In this document: piece after piece, positions 1 through 17,700 of the stretch | Layout of the letters: each line of letters opens with the position of its first letter | Position numbering within the stretch: the stretch's first letter is position 1 | Assembly: GCF_032854445.1 (NCBI RefSeq) | Contig: NC_088300.1 | Location: 15,877,570-15,941,569 of the forward strand | Reading direction: 5' to 3' | DNA length: 64,000 bases | DNA from: Liolophura sinensis | Taxonomy: Eukaryota; Mollusca; Polyplacophora; Chitonida; Chitonidae | Translations under genes and position numbers: made by a program | Notes under the pieces: generated by a model | Told to the model about the DNA's origin: nothing | The model's database searches: none | What the model saw: the letters and a program-made list of their open reading frames with translations, nothing else

Positions 1-54
1 CTTGTATGTGAAAGAGCACATGTATAATGCAAATTGCGTTCTCGCTGAACCAAC

Positions 55-5070
<5,016 letters not shown>

Positions 5071-5661
5071 TGCATAGAGGGAAAACACCTTCAGCCAGGA
5101 GGGATTCTCTGTAGCCTCGTTCCCACTACACTGATCAACTCATGGCGTGTTGTGTCAACACTGTAATAATCTCTGCTCAATTTAATTTAGAACTCGTACA
5201 TTTTCTATTCCAGTGCTCTCGTCTAACACCTTTATTTATTACAGGAAATGTACGAACTCGAAACTACAGGGTTTAGGATCTTACTTTAAACGCATGCGTA
5301 TCATATAATGTGTAGATACTGATCTCTAATTGATGCCACGTACTCCTTTTAAGAAATTACTACGCTGTATATTGTCTTAACATAGAAGCAGTTTTGTATG
5401 AGTTGAAAATTGATTTTTATTAGTTTGCAATAAATGTCTAACAAAATGGTCGTCTGTGTAACGCAGTTACTCAGCAATGAGTTATATTCTTGTTTCAATA
5501 TGGCGATCTACTTTGTTAGGCGGTGATATTTCCACCGGCCCACGTGGATGTTGCTCGGCTCTCCATCATTTACCGCGATCGGAACAGTAGTGTCATTCTG
5601 ATGTTGATATTTGACCTGTTTACAATTGTTGAGGTGTAACTATCACACATCTTACACGGGT
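5071..5661. promoter_or_regulatory. Head-to-head promoter region NDUFAF7 / ERO1
   Basis: 591 bp separate the two start codons. Visible elements are a YY1-like CAATATGGCGATC near 5496-5508, CCACGTGG at 5540-5547, and ACCGCGATCG at 5572-5581. The last is repeated in the other head-to-head promoter of the window. CCACG half-sites occur in ER-stress elements and ERO1 is an unfolded-protein-response target in other animals, but a functional link here is inference. No TATA box at a convincing position was seen. Confidence 0.55.
5601..5639 (+). other. Possible uORF in ERO1 5' leader
   Basis: An ATG at 5601 opens 12 codons ending TAA at 5637-5639, 22 bases before the ERO1 start codon. It matters only if transcription starts upstream of 5601, which cannot be seen here. 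Confidence 0.3.
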
Positions 5662-5763
5662 ATGGCCCGTGTAACGACATTCTGGCTGTTTGTTTCGTTG
5701 GCATCTGTCATAACAACTTCATCAAAACAAAATGAGAGCGTGGGTGACCGATGTTTCTGCAAG
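5662..5763 (+). CDS. ERO1: ERO1 exon 1, signal peptide
   Basis: Begins [20 protein letters not shown], a typical signal peptide, and ends GDRCFCK with donor AAG|GTAAGC. The ATG has G at +4. A 5.8-kb intron follows. Confidence 0.92.
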
Positions 5764-8700
5764 GTAAGCTCATCATTTTTTTCATTAGGCCTAGGTTCAC
5801 ACATACGCCCTGCTGTAACGGGCACCACACCCTCCTGCAGGTTTTATTTTCTTTCCAAATTATTGTCATATATACAGTAGGCATTGTATTTTCTTTCCCA
5901 TTGTATTGTAAGTGTAAATGTTAGCCTTTACTTTCCTGCTATATAGTTGTCATTTCAATTTACTCATAATGTACAGAAATGGTTAAAATGTAAATAATCA
6001 CAATAATGTTATTGTCGTCATCAGTCATAACTTTTAGTCATGTTCACATTTGATTATACTCTGGATGTATATAGGTGACAAGAAAAGCTCTACATCTGTG
6101 CACATGTAGATTCACTCTAAAATAATAGAACACACCTAAGGCCACAGCAGGCACAGGCAGCCCCACATTTGGACTAAACTGATGTAAAGATGTATTAACA
6201 TACCACGCAAACAATACTGATCAGCTTGGTACGGCATAACACTGTTAAATCTGATGCCAGCTCCACTTATAAAGCTAAAACCAGAGGACAGGTTGGGCAC
6301 CTAATTTTTCACATTCATAACCTATGGAAACTGGTCACGAAAATTGATTTGTGTGTCAAATGCCTATGATTGTTGCACTGTGACTCCATGATGAATGATC
6401 AAGACTGCATTTTACAGCAGTGGTCCATATTGTTTATGTTTTTATTTTTATCTTTATGAAAATGAAATTTCAAAAAACTTCAGATGGTAAGATTTTGTAT
6501 ATACTTTTACTCAGATTTTAAATGGTCCCCTATTATTATTAGGGATGCGGATATTTGATGTATCGAACTCAGTGTGAGTCATATTGCAACACCTTGAAGC
6601 ACATGTTTTTCCAAATGTATAATGTCAAGTTAGCAGAATGCCAGTATAGGTAGGAGCCAACAGATCTGATTTCATAATGAGATTACACTGTAGGCCAGCT
6701 ATATATTGCAAAGGTCACACAATAGCATGAGTTTCTCCCAGTAAACAACTATTCCCTGACCATTGATGTTGTCGTTTCAAATCCAGCTATGGTTGATATG
6801 ACTAAGATTTTAAGGCTAGAATTTTATCATGTACCCCCTGAGGTGTGATTGTGTCAAGATGTCAGAAGGACTTTGACCCATTTCCTACACCCAAAGCCAT
6901 ATTTCCTACACCCAGAGCCATATTTTTTTATTTATTTCATTGGTGTTTTACGTCGTACTCAAGAACATTTCACTTTTATCATTGCGACCAGTATTATGGT
7001 GCGATAAAAATGGACAGAGCCCAGGGAAAATCCACAACCATCTGAAGGTTGCTGGAAGATCTTCCCAAGGACGTCCGGAGAGGAAGCCAGCATGGCCATA
7101 AACCTGACCACAGTGAACTGAGAGAATTACAACGAAATAACGTTTTCTTGTTCTTAATTAGATATGTATGTGCAGACATCTTTTCACAAAATTTTATCAA
7201 GCATGAATAACTTCATGTGAATATCAAATGGGAGGCTATATTAAAGGGCATTGATATATGTAGTTGCATCCACCATTTTTAGTGTATACGTTATTGTAAA
7301 TTTTTGCTGTGAAACTACATACAGTGTACATGTATGTGGTAGAATTTTAAAAACATAACAGATATTTGTTATGCCATACATGTACAATAGTATGTCATAA
7401 TATTATAATATAATATTTTCATCTCTATGGGTAGTGTTTAGCCATGCTATCCTTGCAATATTGAGTCTTTTACCAAGGTACATTGTATTGTGTCCACTAA
7501 TTGATCAGGCCATAATCTGCCTTCAGGGGCCGATATTTTCCTCCCACCATAATGCTGGCGGTCGTTGTTTAAGTGAAATATTCTTGAGTACGACATAAAA
7601 AACCAATGAAAAAAATAAATAAATTAATAGAAATCATTGCTCCCTGGTAGACTTTTTCCAAAATGTGGAGTTTTGCATTAAAATTTTACTAATTGTGAGC
7701 CCACTGTCCAGAAATCTGTGCATTATACCCTAGTGATATAAATATGGCAACATTGAGCCCATCCAGCTTTGAAATCCACAAGCTTGACATTCATTGCTGC
7801 GACTCATTAAACTGAAACGATATTTACCAAGAAGATTAAATTAGATACTTATCATTAATAGGTAGGGTAAGGGAAGTTAAGGTAAGGAAGTTTGGGGAAG
7901 TTAGTGGTAAGATTTAGGGACTTTCATTTAGACTGAAATGTCTCTGTCAAAGTGCATTCTGCTAATTCTTGATTGAGTTTTGATTGACCATAGTTGAGCA
8001 CTGTTATAGTCCACTGTCCACATCAACATTGATTCGGGCAGGCACGGGTGAAGTCAGTGGCATGCATCACCACAAGTCTCTAGCAATACATGTAGTTATA
8101 TTCTGCTACTTATAATGTAGTATTTGCGTAAACATTAGCGTACATAATGAAGGCCACATGTTGCATAGAGATCCATATCACAATCTTCATGATATAAATC
8201 GCCATCTGGTACACTTTAGTGAGCATTGAAGGTAAAGATTCATAGTATATAAAAGCCAGTAGATTTTTACAGCGCTTAGAACCATTTAGTATTTGGTGAA
8301 CTGCTTTTTTGTAGAAATCTTCTTAAACGGTCAATATTAAAGTACTTGGTAGCATAGACCACACCCATACCTTGACAACTGTTCATACATGTATTGATCC
8401 TGTAGAAGATAAATGACCTTCCACAATGGATGTACTTCTCATGTTGAGAACTTTGCTGATGATACAACTATCCATTGTAGGACTGAAACTCAAATTGAAA
8501 CAGTTTTGAACAAAAGCCTAAAAGCTGTGACTGTGTTGTATTAAAGTTCTGAAAATGAAATGTATTTAAACCCAGATAAAACAAAATTTATGTTAATAAG
8601 TTCTTGACAGCATCTCAGAAGGGTATAAAACAATGCGTTTAACAAAAAAATTGACTATTCAACTGAACAAGTCTCATTAATTAAATTGCTTGGTGTTTTC

Positions 8701-11700
8701 ATAAATGAAACACTTACATGGCAAGATCATATTGATTTGATTTGCAAAAAAATTTCAAAAGTTCTTGGAATTTTAAGGCAGAACATGATTTATCTGGACT
8801 TGAAGACACAAAAAAACCTTTTTTCATAGCTACATTTTGATTACTGTAGTTCATTATGGGGAACTTGTCCACAGTCACTTATTGACAGATTATTTAAGCT
8901 TCCAAAAAGAACAGCTAAAATTATTTTGGGCTGTAAAATATATACCGGTACATCTCCAATTCTCCTACAATTACACTGGCTGATAATTTCTGATCACATC
9001 ATATGTCTTATGATATGTTTTATTTTTAATCATTGGATGATGAATCACTACTATATCTAAAAGAATTGCTTGTTTAAAACACAGCAGTACACAATTCATT
9101 TCTTAGATTAACTGTTAATAACCTTCATATTGATAAGCATGACTCTAACTATTATAAAAATGGTTTTACGGTAGTGGGCTGTCAAGGTTGGAACAGTTTA
9201 AAATGTGTTATCAAAACAGTACCGTCACTTTCTGCTTTTAAGTCCCGTTATTTGAAAAATGATTTCAACCAATAAATTTATAAAAGCTGATATACATGTA
9301 GGTAGTGATGTATTATTGGCTGTTTTCATGTTTGAAAAAAATGGAATTGTTTATATTGTTAGTACTTGTTTAATGTTCCTGTATTGTGATAGAGTGCCTC
9401 TGGGAAGAGCAAATTGTTAAACTTGACAGGGCTACCCTTTTTTAAATCGTATGTGGGGAGGCCTGCCAACAACCCGCTGATGGTCGTGGGTTTCTCCCAG
9501 GCTGTGCCCTGTTTCCATATTAATGCTTTATATTACATATACATGGGTATGGTCATACATATGCCATGTATGGTCATACTGGGTGAATATGTACTACATG
9601 TACGTGTTTATTATTGTTGAACAAAACTATACACGGTTTGAAAAGATTTTCAAGTTTGTTTTCCATTGTATGAGAGGGCCTTAGGGTACAACACTGAGTG
9701 GATAAATTGGACAAAACTGTTTGGAAAATCAAAGCACCTCCCATAAACTTAAACTGTACATACTTCTGATTTAAAGGAATTCATATGGTAACAGCAGGCA
9801 GTGATGACGCGTACATGGTCTGATGTGCCAACTTGATGTTTCCAATATCTGATATGTGTTCATACATTTTATATTGTGTAGCTTCATAAAGGATTGTTAG
9901 TTTGAGGAACCAAAATCTATACACCTGGATATTAGCAAAATATGAGTAAACTGAAGCATTTTTTTTTTTATCCTCTCAGGATTTGTGGATTATTTTAGTT
10001 TATATAATAATATGGTAAATAACTTCAGATTTTTACCTATTACTAAGTTTGGCGTTTTGCCAAATTCTGGCAGCTCTATAGATCATAGAATGGTGTTTCA
10101 GGTTTGTTTGGAAGTTACATGTTTGATAATATCCAGCTTAAAAATGTTATGTTCAGCACCAAAAGTAATATTTTTATTTGCTTCAATATTTTGAGCAAAA
10201 CTAAGGTCATTTAATGTGACCTAATTAATGCCTGGGTTTGAGAATAGAAGTGTGTTTAACATCCTATATTAAAGGTGAAATTTAATCTTTGCCACGTTTC
10301 ACTGGTGATGGTCAGCGTGTGGAACAGGATTACTAATTTATTGGTGAATAAATGTCTTGTTCATGAGTGGCCGAGATATTAAACGTAGGTTTGAGGATTT
10401 CTGTTGACGTGGCAGACTCAGGTCAGTCCATGTAGCCAGGTATGATGTTAGGGAAGCTGGCCCAAAAGCTCTGGTAAAACAAACAGGTGGTTTACAACAG
10501 TCTACCTGCATGTATTGACTTTGTCATCTTCTCTTATCATAATGGGCTGTTTGTATGAAATTGCTCTGACAGGTGAAACAGTAGGATGTATGATCAATAT
10601 GCATACATACCTGTGTGAGATGACAGGTAAACTTAGCAAACAGTTGTTGCCAGGGACGTAGTTCTTGGATACCCACTTTAAGTGGAAATCACTCAGAATC
10701 GGATTTGCATATCTACCTTTGATATCCGGTCTTAAGGAGAGGTTTTTCAGCATAAAATGTTAATGCTGTTGTGTCCCCATAGTTATCAGGTTCAGTTAAA
10801 AATATCCTCCTCGGGTGAAATTTTATGTGCTTTTCTGCACGTAGATGTACATGTGAAGTTTGCATTGTTGCACTGAATTTGATAACATCACACATACAAC
10901 GCGTACTTGTACTTTTGTATTAACGTAACTTTGTATATGTATTTAGCTTGGCAAGTGTTAGGAAGTAAGTCAAGTCCTTGTTTTTAAGACGTGTGCAAAT
11001 AGAAACACAATTTTCTCACAAATATTCATACTGGCTGGTGGATGTATATGTACACAATATATTGTCTTTTGTTGTTATTCATGTGAATATGACCAGCATA
11101 CAGATCAGAAATTGATGTGAAATGGAGGCCTGCTTATCAATGGTTATTGGGGTTGTCTTTTTTGCAGGCCCTCAAACATTATATATGAAGATCTATCACT
11201 TAAGAATTTTTTTTGTCTTTTATTTTTCATTTATTACTGTAATTCTTCGACCTTTTCGCATTTTGAGAAGGTGTTTATTCAAGCATATTCTGGGGGCATT
11301 ATTCTGTATTGACTTTATAATTTTTGTGATACCCTGAAACTGACCAATCTAACCAATGTTGTTTTCATTCCAAAATCAAAGTAAAAATGTGCATTAATTG
11401 TGCTGAATGTTTCTCTTTCATGTGTGAAAAGGTTGAGGAATTAGGGTAGTTAGCTATTGTCAAGCCTTTTCTCTGATATATCACATCAACAGTGTTTGTT
11501 TGAATTGTTTTGATGTTTAATTGTGCATCTGTCAGCATTTTTATGGAAAAGATTCTAGGCTATAGACCAGTGTTTGTTTGCAGTTGACAGGTGAGGTTGA
11601 TGACTGCTCCTGTAAAGTGGAGACTTTAGACACACTCAACAATAACAAACTTTACCCCATCCTCAAGAGCCTCCTGGAGAAAGATTACTTCAGGTATTTT

Positions 11701-14700
11701 CAGGTCTGTACATCAAGTCTGTTATTCTTCCTTTGTGTTTTTCATCATTAGTTTTAAATGAATCATTGGAAAAGGAAGGAGGCATAAGAAAAATGAGTTT
11801 TTATTACAATGCTGTGTGTGGTAAGTGGGTGTTTCACTGGGGACTTGGTCAGCCTGGCATAGTCTTGTCAACATGCTTTCAAAGAGTTACAGAGATACTC
11901 TGCAAAATGTACCGTCCCAGTGGATTACAAGATTTTAATTTATGCATCCTTTGGAATGAAATATGGTGATAAAATTTTGGTAACGCAGTAGTGAAAGTGT
12001 GGCTAAAACAGCAGAATTCTACATCTTCAGATTGCCTTATTTCTTGGATTTTAGGTTCAGTTTTATTTGATTGGATATTCTAATACGGGTTTGTTATGTT
12101 TGTGTTTGGGAGGCCTTCTGTGGCACCCTTTAATGTGAGCTATTAGAAAGTTGTAAAATTTCTCTTGAGTGACTAGAAGTGAGTGTAAATGACCTAGACC
12201 TAGGAGCTGATATTCCAAGTCGTGAAGTTTTGTTCTCACTGTGAGATGGCTGAGGTGCTGCCAGTGTAGCAATAAAAACCCATCTTTATTTTATTGATTC
12301 GTGAAGCTTACATGTTGTATGTGCTTATGGATTGTGGGTGGCCTAACAGAAAGAATTTATGAATTTGTAACCACTAAGATCTTTGTTGACCTGCAGCATT
12401 TCAGTCTTTATGTTTTTGGCTTATTTGAGCAAGGCTTAAATAAAATACTTCTCATATCATAGTAAATATGTATACTTTTATTTTACTGTGTAGTTAATTG
12501 TGTCAAAATCATTATGGCATTATTTAGCGTTGTGTGTTGGAATTAAAGTAAAAGAAAGCTGAAATATGAAGTAAGGTTCGTCATATAGACAACTGAAAAC
12601 TGTGCATAATTTTATTTTTTTATGAGTTTTGAAAGGCATTCAAACATTTGAATACTATTGTTGGCTTTATGAGCAATAGTACTGAAGATATCTAGGAATT
12701 CTGACGTCACATCTTTGTTGTTCACCAGAAGGAAGTAATTTTTGGTAAAATTATTTCAGTAATTGTTTACTCATGGGTATAAAGAGTTATTCCAAAATTC
12801 AATGTTGAGATTAGAGTTGGAAGAAATTTCTGTGACTTCAGAGTTCCTAAACTCTGATAGTATGGTCCATAAAGCCCACCTTACAATTCAAATGTTTGAA
12901 TGCCTTAAACTCCTTTCACAAAAATCTAAAAAAGTGAATGAAAGTATATTTATGCATAGTTTTAAGCAGTCTATTTAGTGATGCCCAATTCGATTTTTAG
13001 GGGTCTTTTCCTTTAAAAAATTATACGGAGTGCCTATTGCTTTCTGGTGTTGCTTGACAGTGGGTGAATAGTTTCTCTGTATTTATAGAAAAATAATTGT
13101 CAAAATTAAAAAAAAAACTCTGTTATATTTCAAGCTTTTTTGATCAACCTCTTCATTAGGATTCCTACCAGGTCATGTCAGTTTTTACATGTTGTCCTCT
13201 AATTCTGACAGGTGAACCTAAATAAGGGATGTCCGTTCTGGACAGATGACAGTAGATGTGCTCTCAAGGACTGCCACGTCTCCAAGTGTCCAGAGGTGAG
13301 TCCTCACCTAGCCAATAGCAAACAACATGTCTGACATGGCTCATCATAAGACATCTGCTTATTTGCCAAAGCTGTTAAAACATGGAGCAAAAAGTGATGA
13401 TTTAAATGTCAAGGGTGCTCACAAATATACAAAACACAGATCTGGCTGTTTATATTCTACAGAAAGTAATTACTAGGAATATTTGACATTTAAGGTATAC
13501 AGAACAGACAGCCACTTACCGGCAGAGCGGATAAAGTCAATATTAATTATGCATGATGACAAAGACGAGGTAATTGTGTATAACCATGACGCCTACCGTG
13601 TACATACTACTGTGCACTCTGTCTAAAACATGAAGGTACATGTGTGCTTGATGATCAGCCATGTATATACATATACATGTAGAAAGATTATGTTGTAAGT
13701 TCAGTGTAACAAAGCTGTGGATCTTTATACATTTGTTGAGATACCCTGAATTTTCTTACTTTATGACCCTTATGGACAGCCTTACCCTATAGGAACTTAC
13801 AGAAAAAAGGGAAGGTATTATCCCGCATGTTTTTAAGACAAATAAAACCTGTTATCGTTAACACTTGACTCCTGACATTGCACTTAAACTCCCAGCTGCA
13901 GCCCATGTGTATTGCCGATGGAGTATTCACTGTAAAACCAGTTGATACACCAGACATAAAAAGCAGATGATCAAGCCTTACCTGTAGATCATTAATTTTA
14001 GCTGGTATCAGAATGTCTGATTATAAACTCTCTGGCACCACGAGGTCCAGTCTGCCCTTTTCTCATCTGTTCCACATAATTCCATATTGTTTATTAGCAA
14101 TTCCAGGTGGCTTTTTTTTCATTTTAAATAAATTAAGTGTCTTTATTGGTGCTTGAGTGCTTTGAAAATCATATACATGTAATAGTGAAGATTGTCATTT
14201 AACTCAGTGTTAAGCATGTTGTCAGCCATGTTCTTAATGAAATCTTGATACATTCTGTTGTTGAGCATTGTGTTTACGGTTTCAATGACCCCTGTAATGT
14301 AGGATTGGTTTTATCTTTGTGTTTTATGGGATTTCTTTGGGGGTTGTGATTATTATACTTCTGTATTTACAAATTTTTGCAGGAAAAAATCCCTGAAGGT
14401 TTGAAGGGAAAAGGAAATCAGAATGGCCATACTGACACGGGAAAAGTGGACGCTGGCAAAGTGAGGTTAAAATAAATATGGCTAAGGGCTTGAGAGTTTA
14501 CCTGTCAACCTGTGTTATTTTCTTTATTGTACTTGTTATTAATTTTTAGGAGTAACATTTTCTTATGCTAAAATTCATTCTCTGAACATTAAATGGTTTC
14601 TTAGGAAGTCTGGACAGCTTCTAAAGTATCTGAGGTAGTTCATCAGTCACATTTCTTTTTTAAAATTTCCTTCCATTTTGATAAGTTACATTTTTTTCTT

Positions 14701-17700
14701 TTGGAAAATTTCTTCACAGTTAATAAATGTGTATTCAACTTTCCAATATTCTCATCATGGATATTGGCTGGTCAGCATTCTAATCTAAACTGTCTGGTAT
14801 TAAAACCTACACAGAAAAGCATTTCCCCTTATGTTTGCAGTACTCAGAGGCAGCTCAGATTACTGGAGATTGCGAAGAAGAGAGGAAACTGGGAGCCCTT
14901 AACAAAACTATCAGGTAATTGTAAATTTAAATATTCTTAGCACCTGCTATAAAATATTTCTAATGCCATCAGTTTACCAAATACTTACTTTGTTGGCTCA
15001 CAAAGATAAAGTGTCACTCTCGGTGCAGCAGACTGGCACTTCACCAAAGAATTTTGAGTGCATAAATGAAGTTAATCTACGTTGTTATAGCCGTAGCTAC
15101 CCACGCAGGTCATAATGTTTGTCAGGTACCTGGACAACATAGTTTTAGCCAGGATGGTGTCTCAGTGTCTGTAAAGTGGCCATTTATTTACAAAATTAAT
15201 ATGGGAAAGATGGCAAAAAGAGGAGGAAATTGGAAATGAGATAAGGGCTCTGTCTCGTTTCCTGTATCTGTAACCCCACATGTAAGGGCTGTCATATGAG
15301 AGAAATGTGTTAAGAGTTGAATCAATAAATCAAATACTGCAACAAGGAAAAAAAGTGTAACTACCTATTTTCAGAAGAAGAAAAAAATGTCTGTTACCAA
15401 GCCCTTGTACAAAATTGTAAGACCTGGATCCTAACAATGTTAAACAAATCTGTCTTAGGGGCAGGACGGTTTAGTATTAAGTACACAAATGTCCTGGCAA
15501 AGAGCAAAACCATCAAACCCTTAGTGCTCTGTGTAAAGAGATGCTTGTAAATAAGACTGCCATCTACACCTGACTTGTGTTTATTTTAAGATGTAGAAGT
15601 ATATTCATCAAGTAACTAGATCAATCTGCACACATGCAGCTTCAAGTTAAACATGGAAGATTTACAGAATGGGCGGTGAGGCCATGTTTGGTAATGGTTT
15701 CCTTCATCTGGTTCAAGACATGCATGTAATTCTTGTCAAAGTTGCGGTGGTGCACCAAGTGCTTCTTAGGGTGATTGTTCTTCAGAAGCTGAAAATACTG
15801 ATGGTGTGCACACTTTTAAATTGAGTATAATTTCCAAATTTAGCAAGGTATTTTGTGCAGAAGACAAGGGTGGACAACTCAGGATATGACTTTTAGAAAA
15901 TTTGGAACAGTTTTGGGTGCTAGACTGCATTTGTCCGCAGAAGATGTCCACTCGGTGCAACGTTGTGAATGGTCTTCTATCATCAGAGGAAGAGAAAACT
16001 TACATGAGTTTTTTCTTATTCTCTCACATGTTAATGCATGTTCAATAAGTCTCATGGGTAGGGGAGGAATTGGGGTGGGCTGTTGGCTGGCTAAGAGGTG
16101 AAATGGGTTCTCTCAGTTAACCAATTTCTTTCTGATCATCAAGGTCCTTGGCTCAGAACTTTACATCTGGAAGTTTATGAGGTTTATTTACCATTTATTT
16201 CAAATCTGACTGCTGTTTTGAATGTGACAGTCTTAACTCTTGCATTTAACAAGATAAGAATTAAAAAATTAAATATACAATATTAATAGAAACCGTGGAC
16301 ACACTGATTTTTATACGCCCCCTGCCATTAGTCAAGGTGTATTATGTTATAGCGATTCTGTCCATATCTGCGTTCTGGCTATATCTCCAATTGTTTCCTG
16401 TGGAGAGTTTTAATTTTTGGTGAATACATACATACATCCACAGTTGTCATGTAACCAGATAGCCATTTTCCTTATATATACTATATAAATAGACATGATT
16501 TTGTTTCTGGCTACAACTCCAACTGTTTTCCCTCATGAAAGTTTTCAGTTTTGGTGGACACATTTTCCACTAGGGTGGTTTTTATGGTAACCACATACCT
16601 GTCATCAACACCCATGAAGATTCTCAGCAGTTATACACACCACAATGCTGACGGTATTCTTTTATAAATTTCGAACAAATGCATTTGTTGGAGCGTATGT
16701 TGTGTTCACCTGAACTCTTGTTGTTTATAGTATATTATCTCAAGAGAGTTTCGAATACCAGTACATATTTAATTTATATTGATGGGTAAAAACTAGTTGA
16801 ATGTGGATTTTCAACTGCATTTTAATGAAAAGATTAATAAGTAAATAAATTGTGTTCTTTCCACTGAAACCCGCATCAGTTTCCGCAACTCTGAAAAACT
16901 GGTTTGAAGCTCCCTGGAATATTTGAATAATATAAATCTTTTACACTTTATTTCAGTTCTCACTCTTGCACAACAGATAATTGTTTTTATTTCTTAGGTC
17001 TTAAATAATGTACCCTAATTCTTTTAATTTTGGGGAATATTGCTCTTCCTTGTTTAGCCAGTACGTACTAATTGTAACAGGATTACACAGTTTTTGGTTT
17101 ATTTTGTTATTCATCTAATGAACAACTTACCCATATCTTTACATTTCTGAACAAAAACAAAACTTGGAGAAAAGTAGTACACTATTCTCTATCTCTCTCA
17201 ACCCCCCCCCCCCCACCCGCCTTTCTTCTGTATCCTTTTCTTTTTTTATCTCTTATCTCACCTTGGTTAACCTGTAATACAGTATTTTCTCTCTCTCACA
17301 CCCTTTTCTATCTTTCTCTGTCTTTGTCTCTTATCTCTTTCTTATCTCTGATCTTACCTTGGTTAATCTGTAGAATTATTTTAATAGTGTATATATCTCT
17401 GTGTCATTCAGTCATTTATGTTCTGTATTAACTGTTTAGGTCATGGAACTATGTGTACTGTGGAGAATAGTTCGGAATTCAGTTTGTATTAAAAACACAT
17501 AGGTTTTAATATTGAGTGTGTTAAGTTCACTCATGTCGAATTCAGTCAAGTTACTAAATTTTGTGAGCTCTGCTGGCTGGGTTCACTTGTAAATTGAAAC
17601 CGATGATCCTGTGGAAGCCATGAGGACACAAGTTCAAATCCAGCCCCTGTTGGTTTTCCTTTGTTTCTGTGTTAGGATAGTTTTGGTGGAGTTACTTTTT

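Noticed and set aside
5250..5275. A minus-strand ATG followed by a short basic peptide and donor GTAAGA, looking like NDUFAF7 exon 1
   Set aside because: It ends two bases into a codon, but exon 2 needs an exon ending one base in; the other frame has a stop. The exon at 5004-5070 fits the phase.
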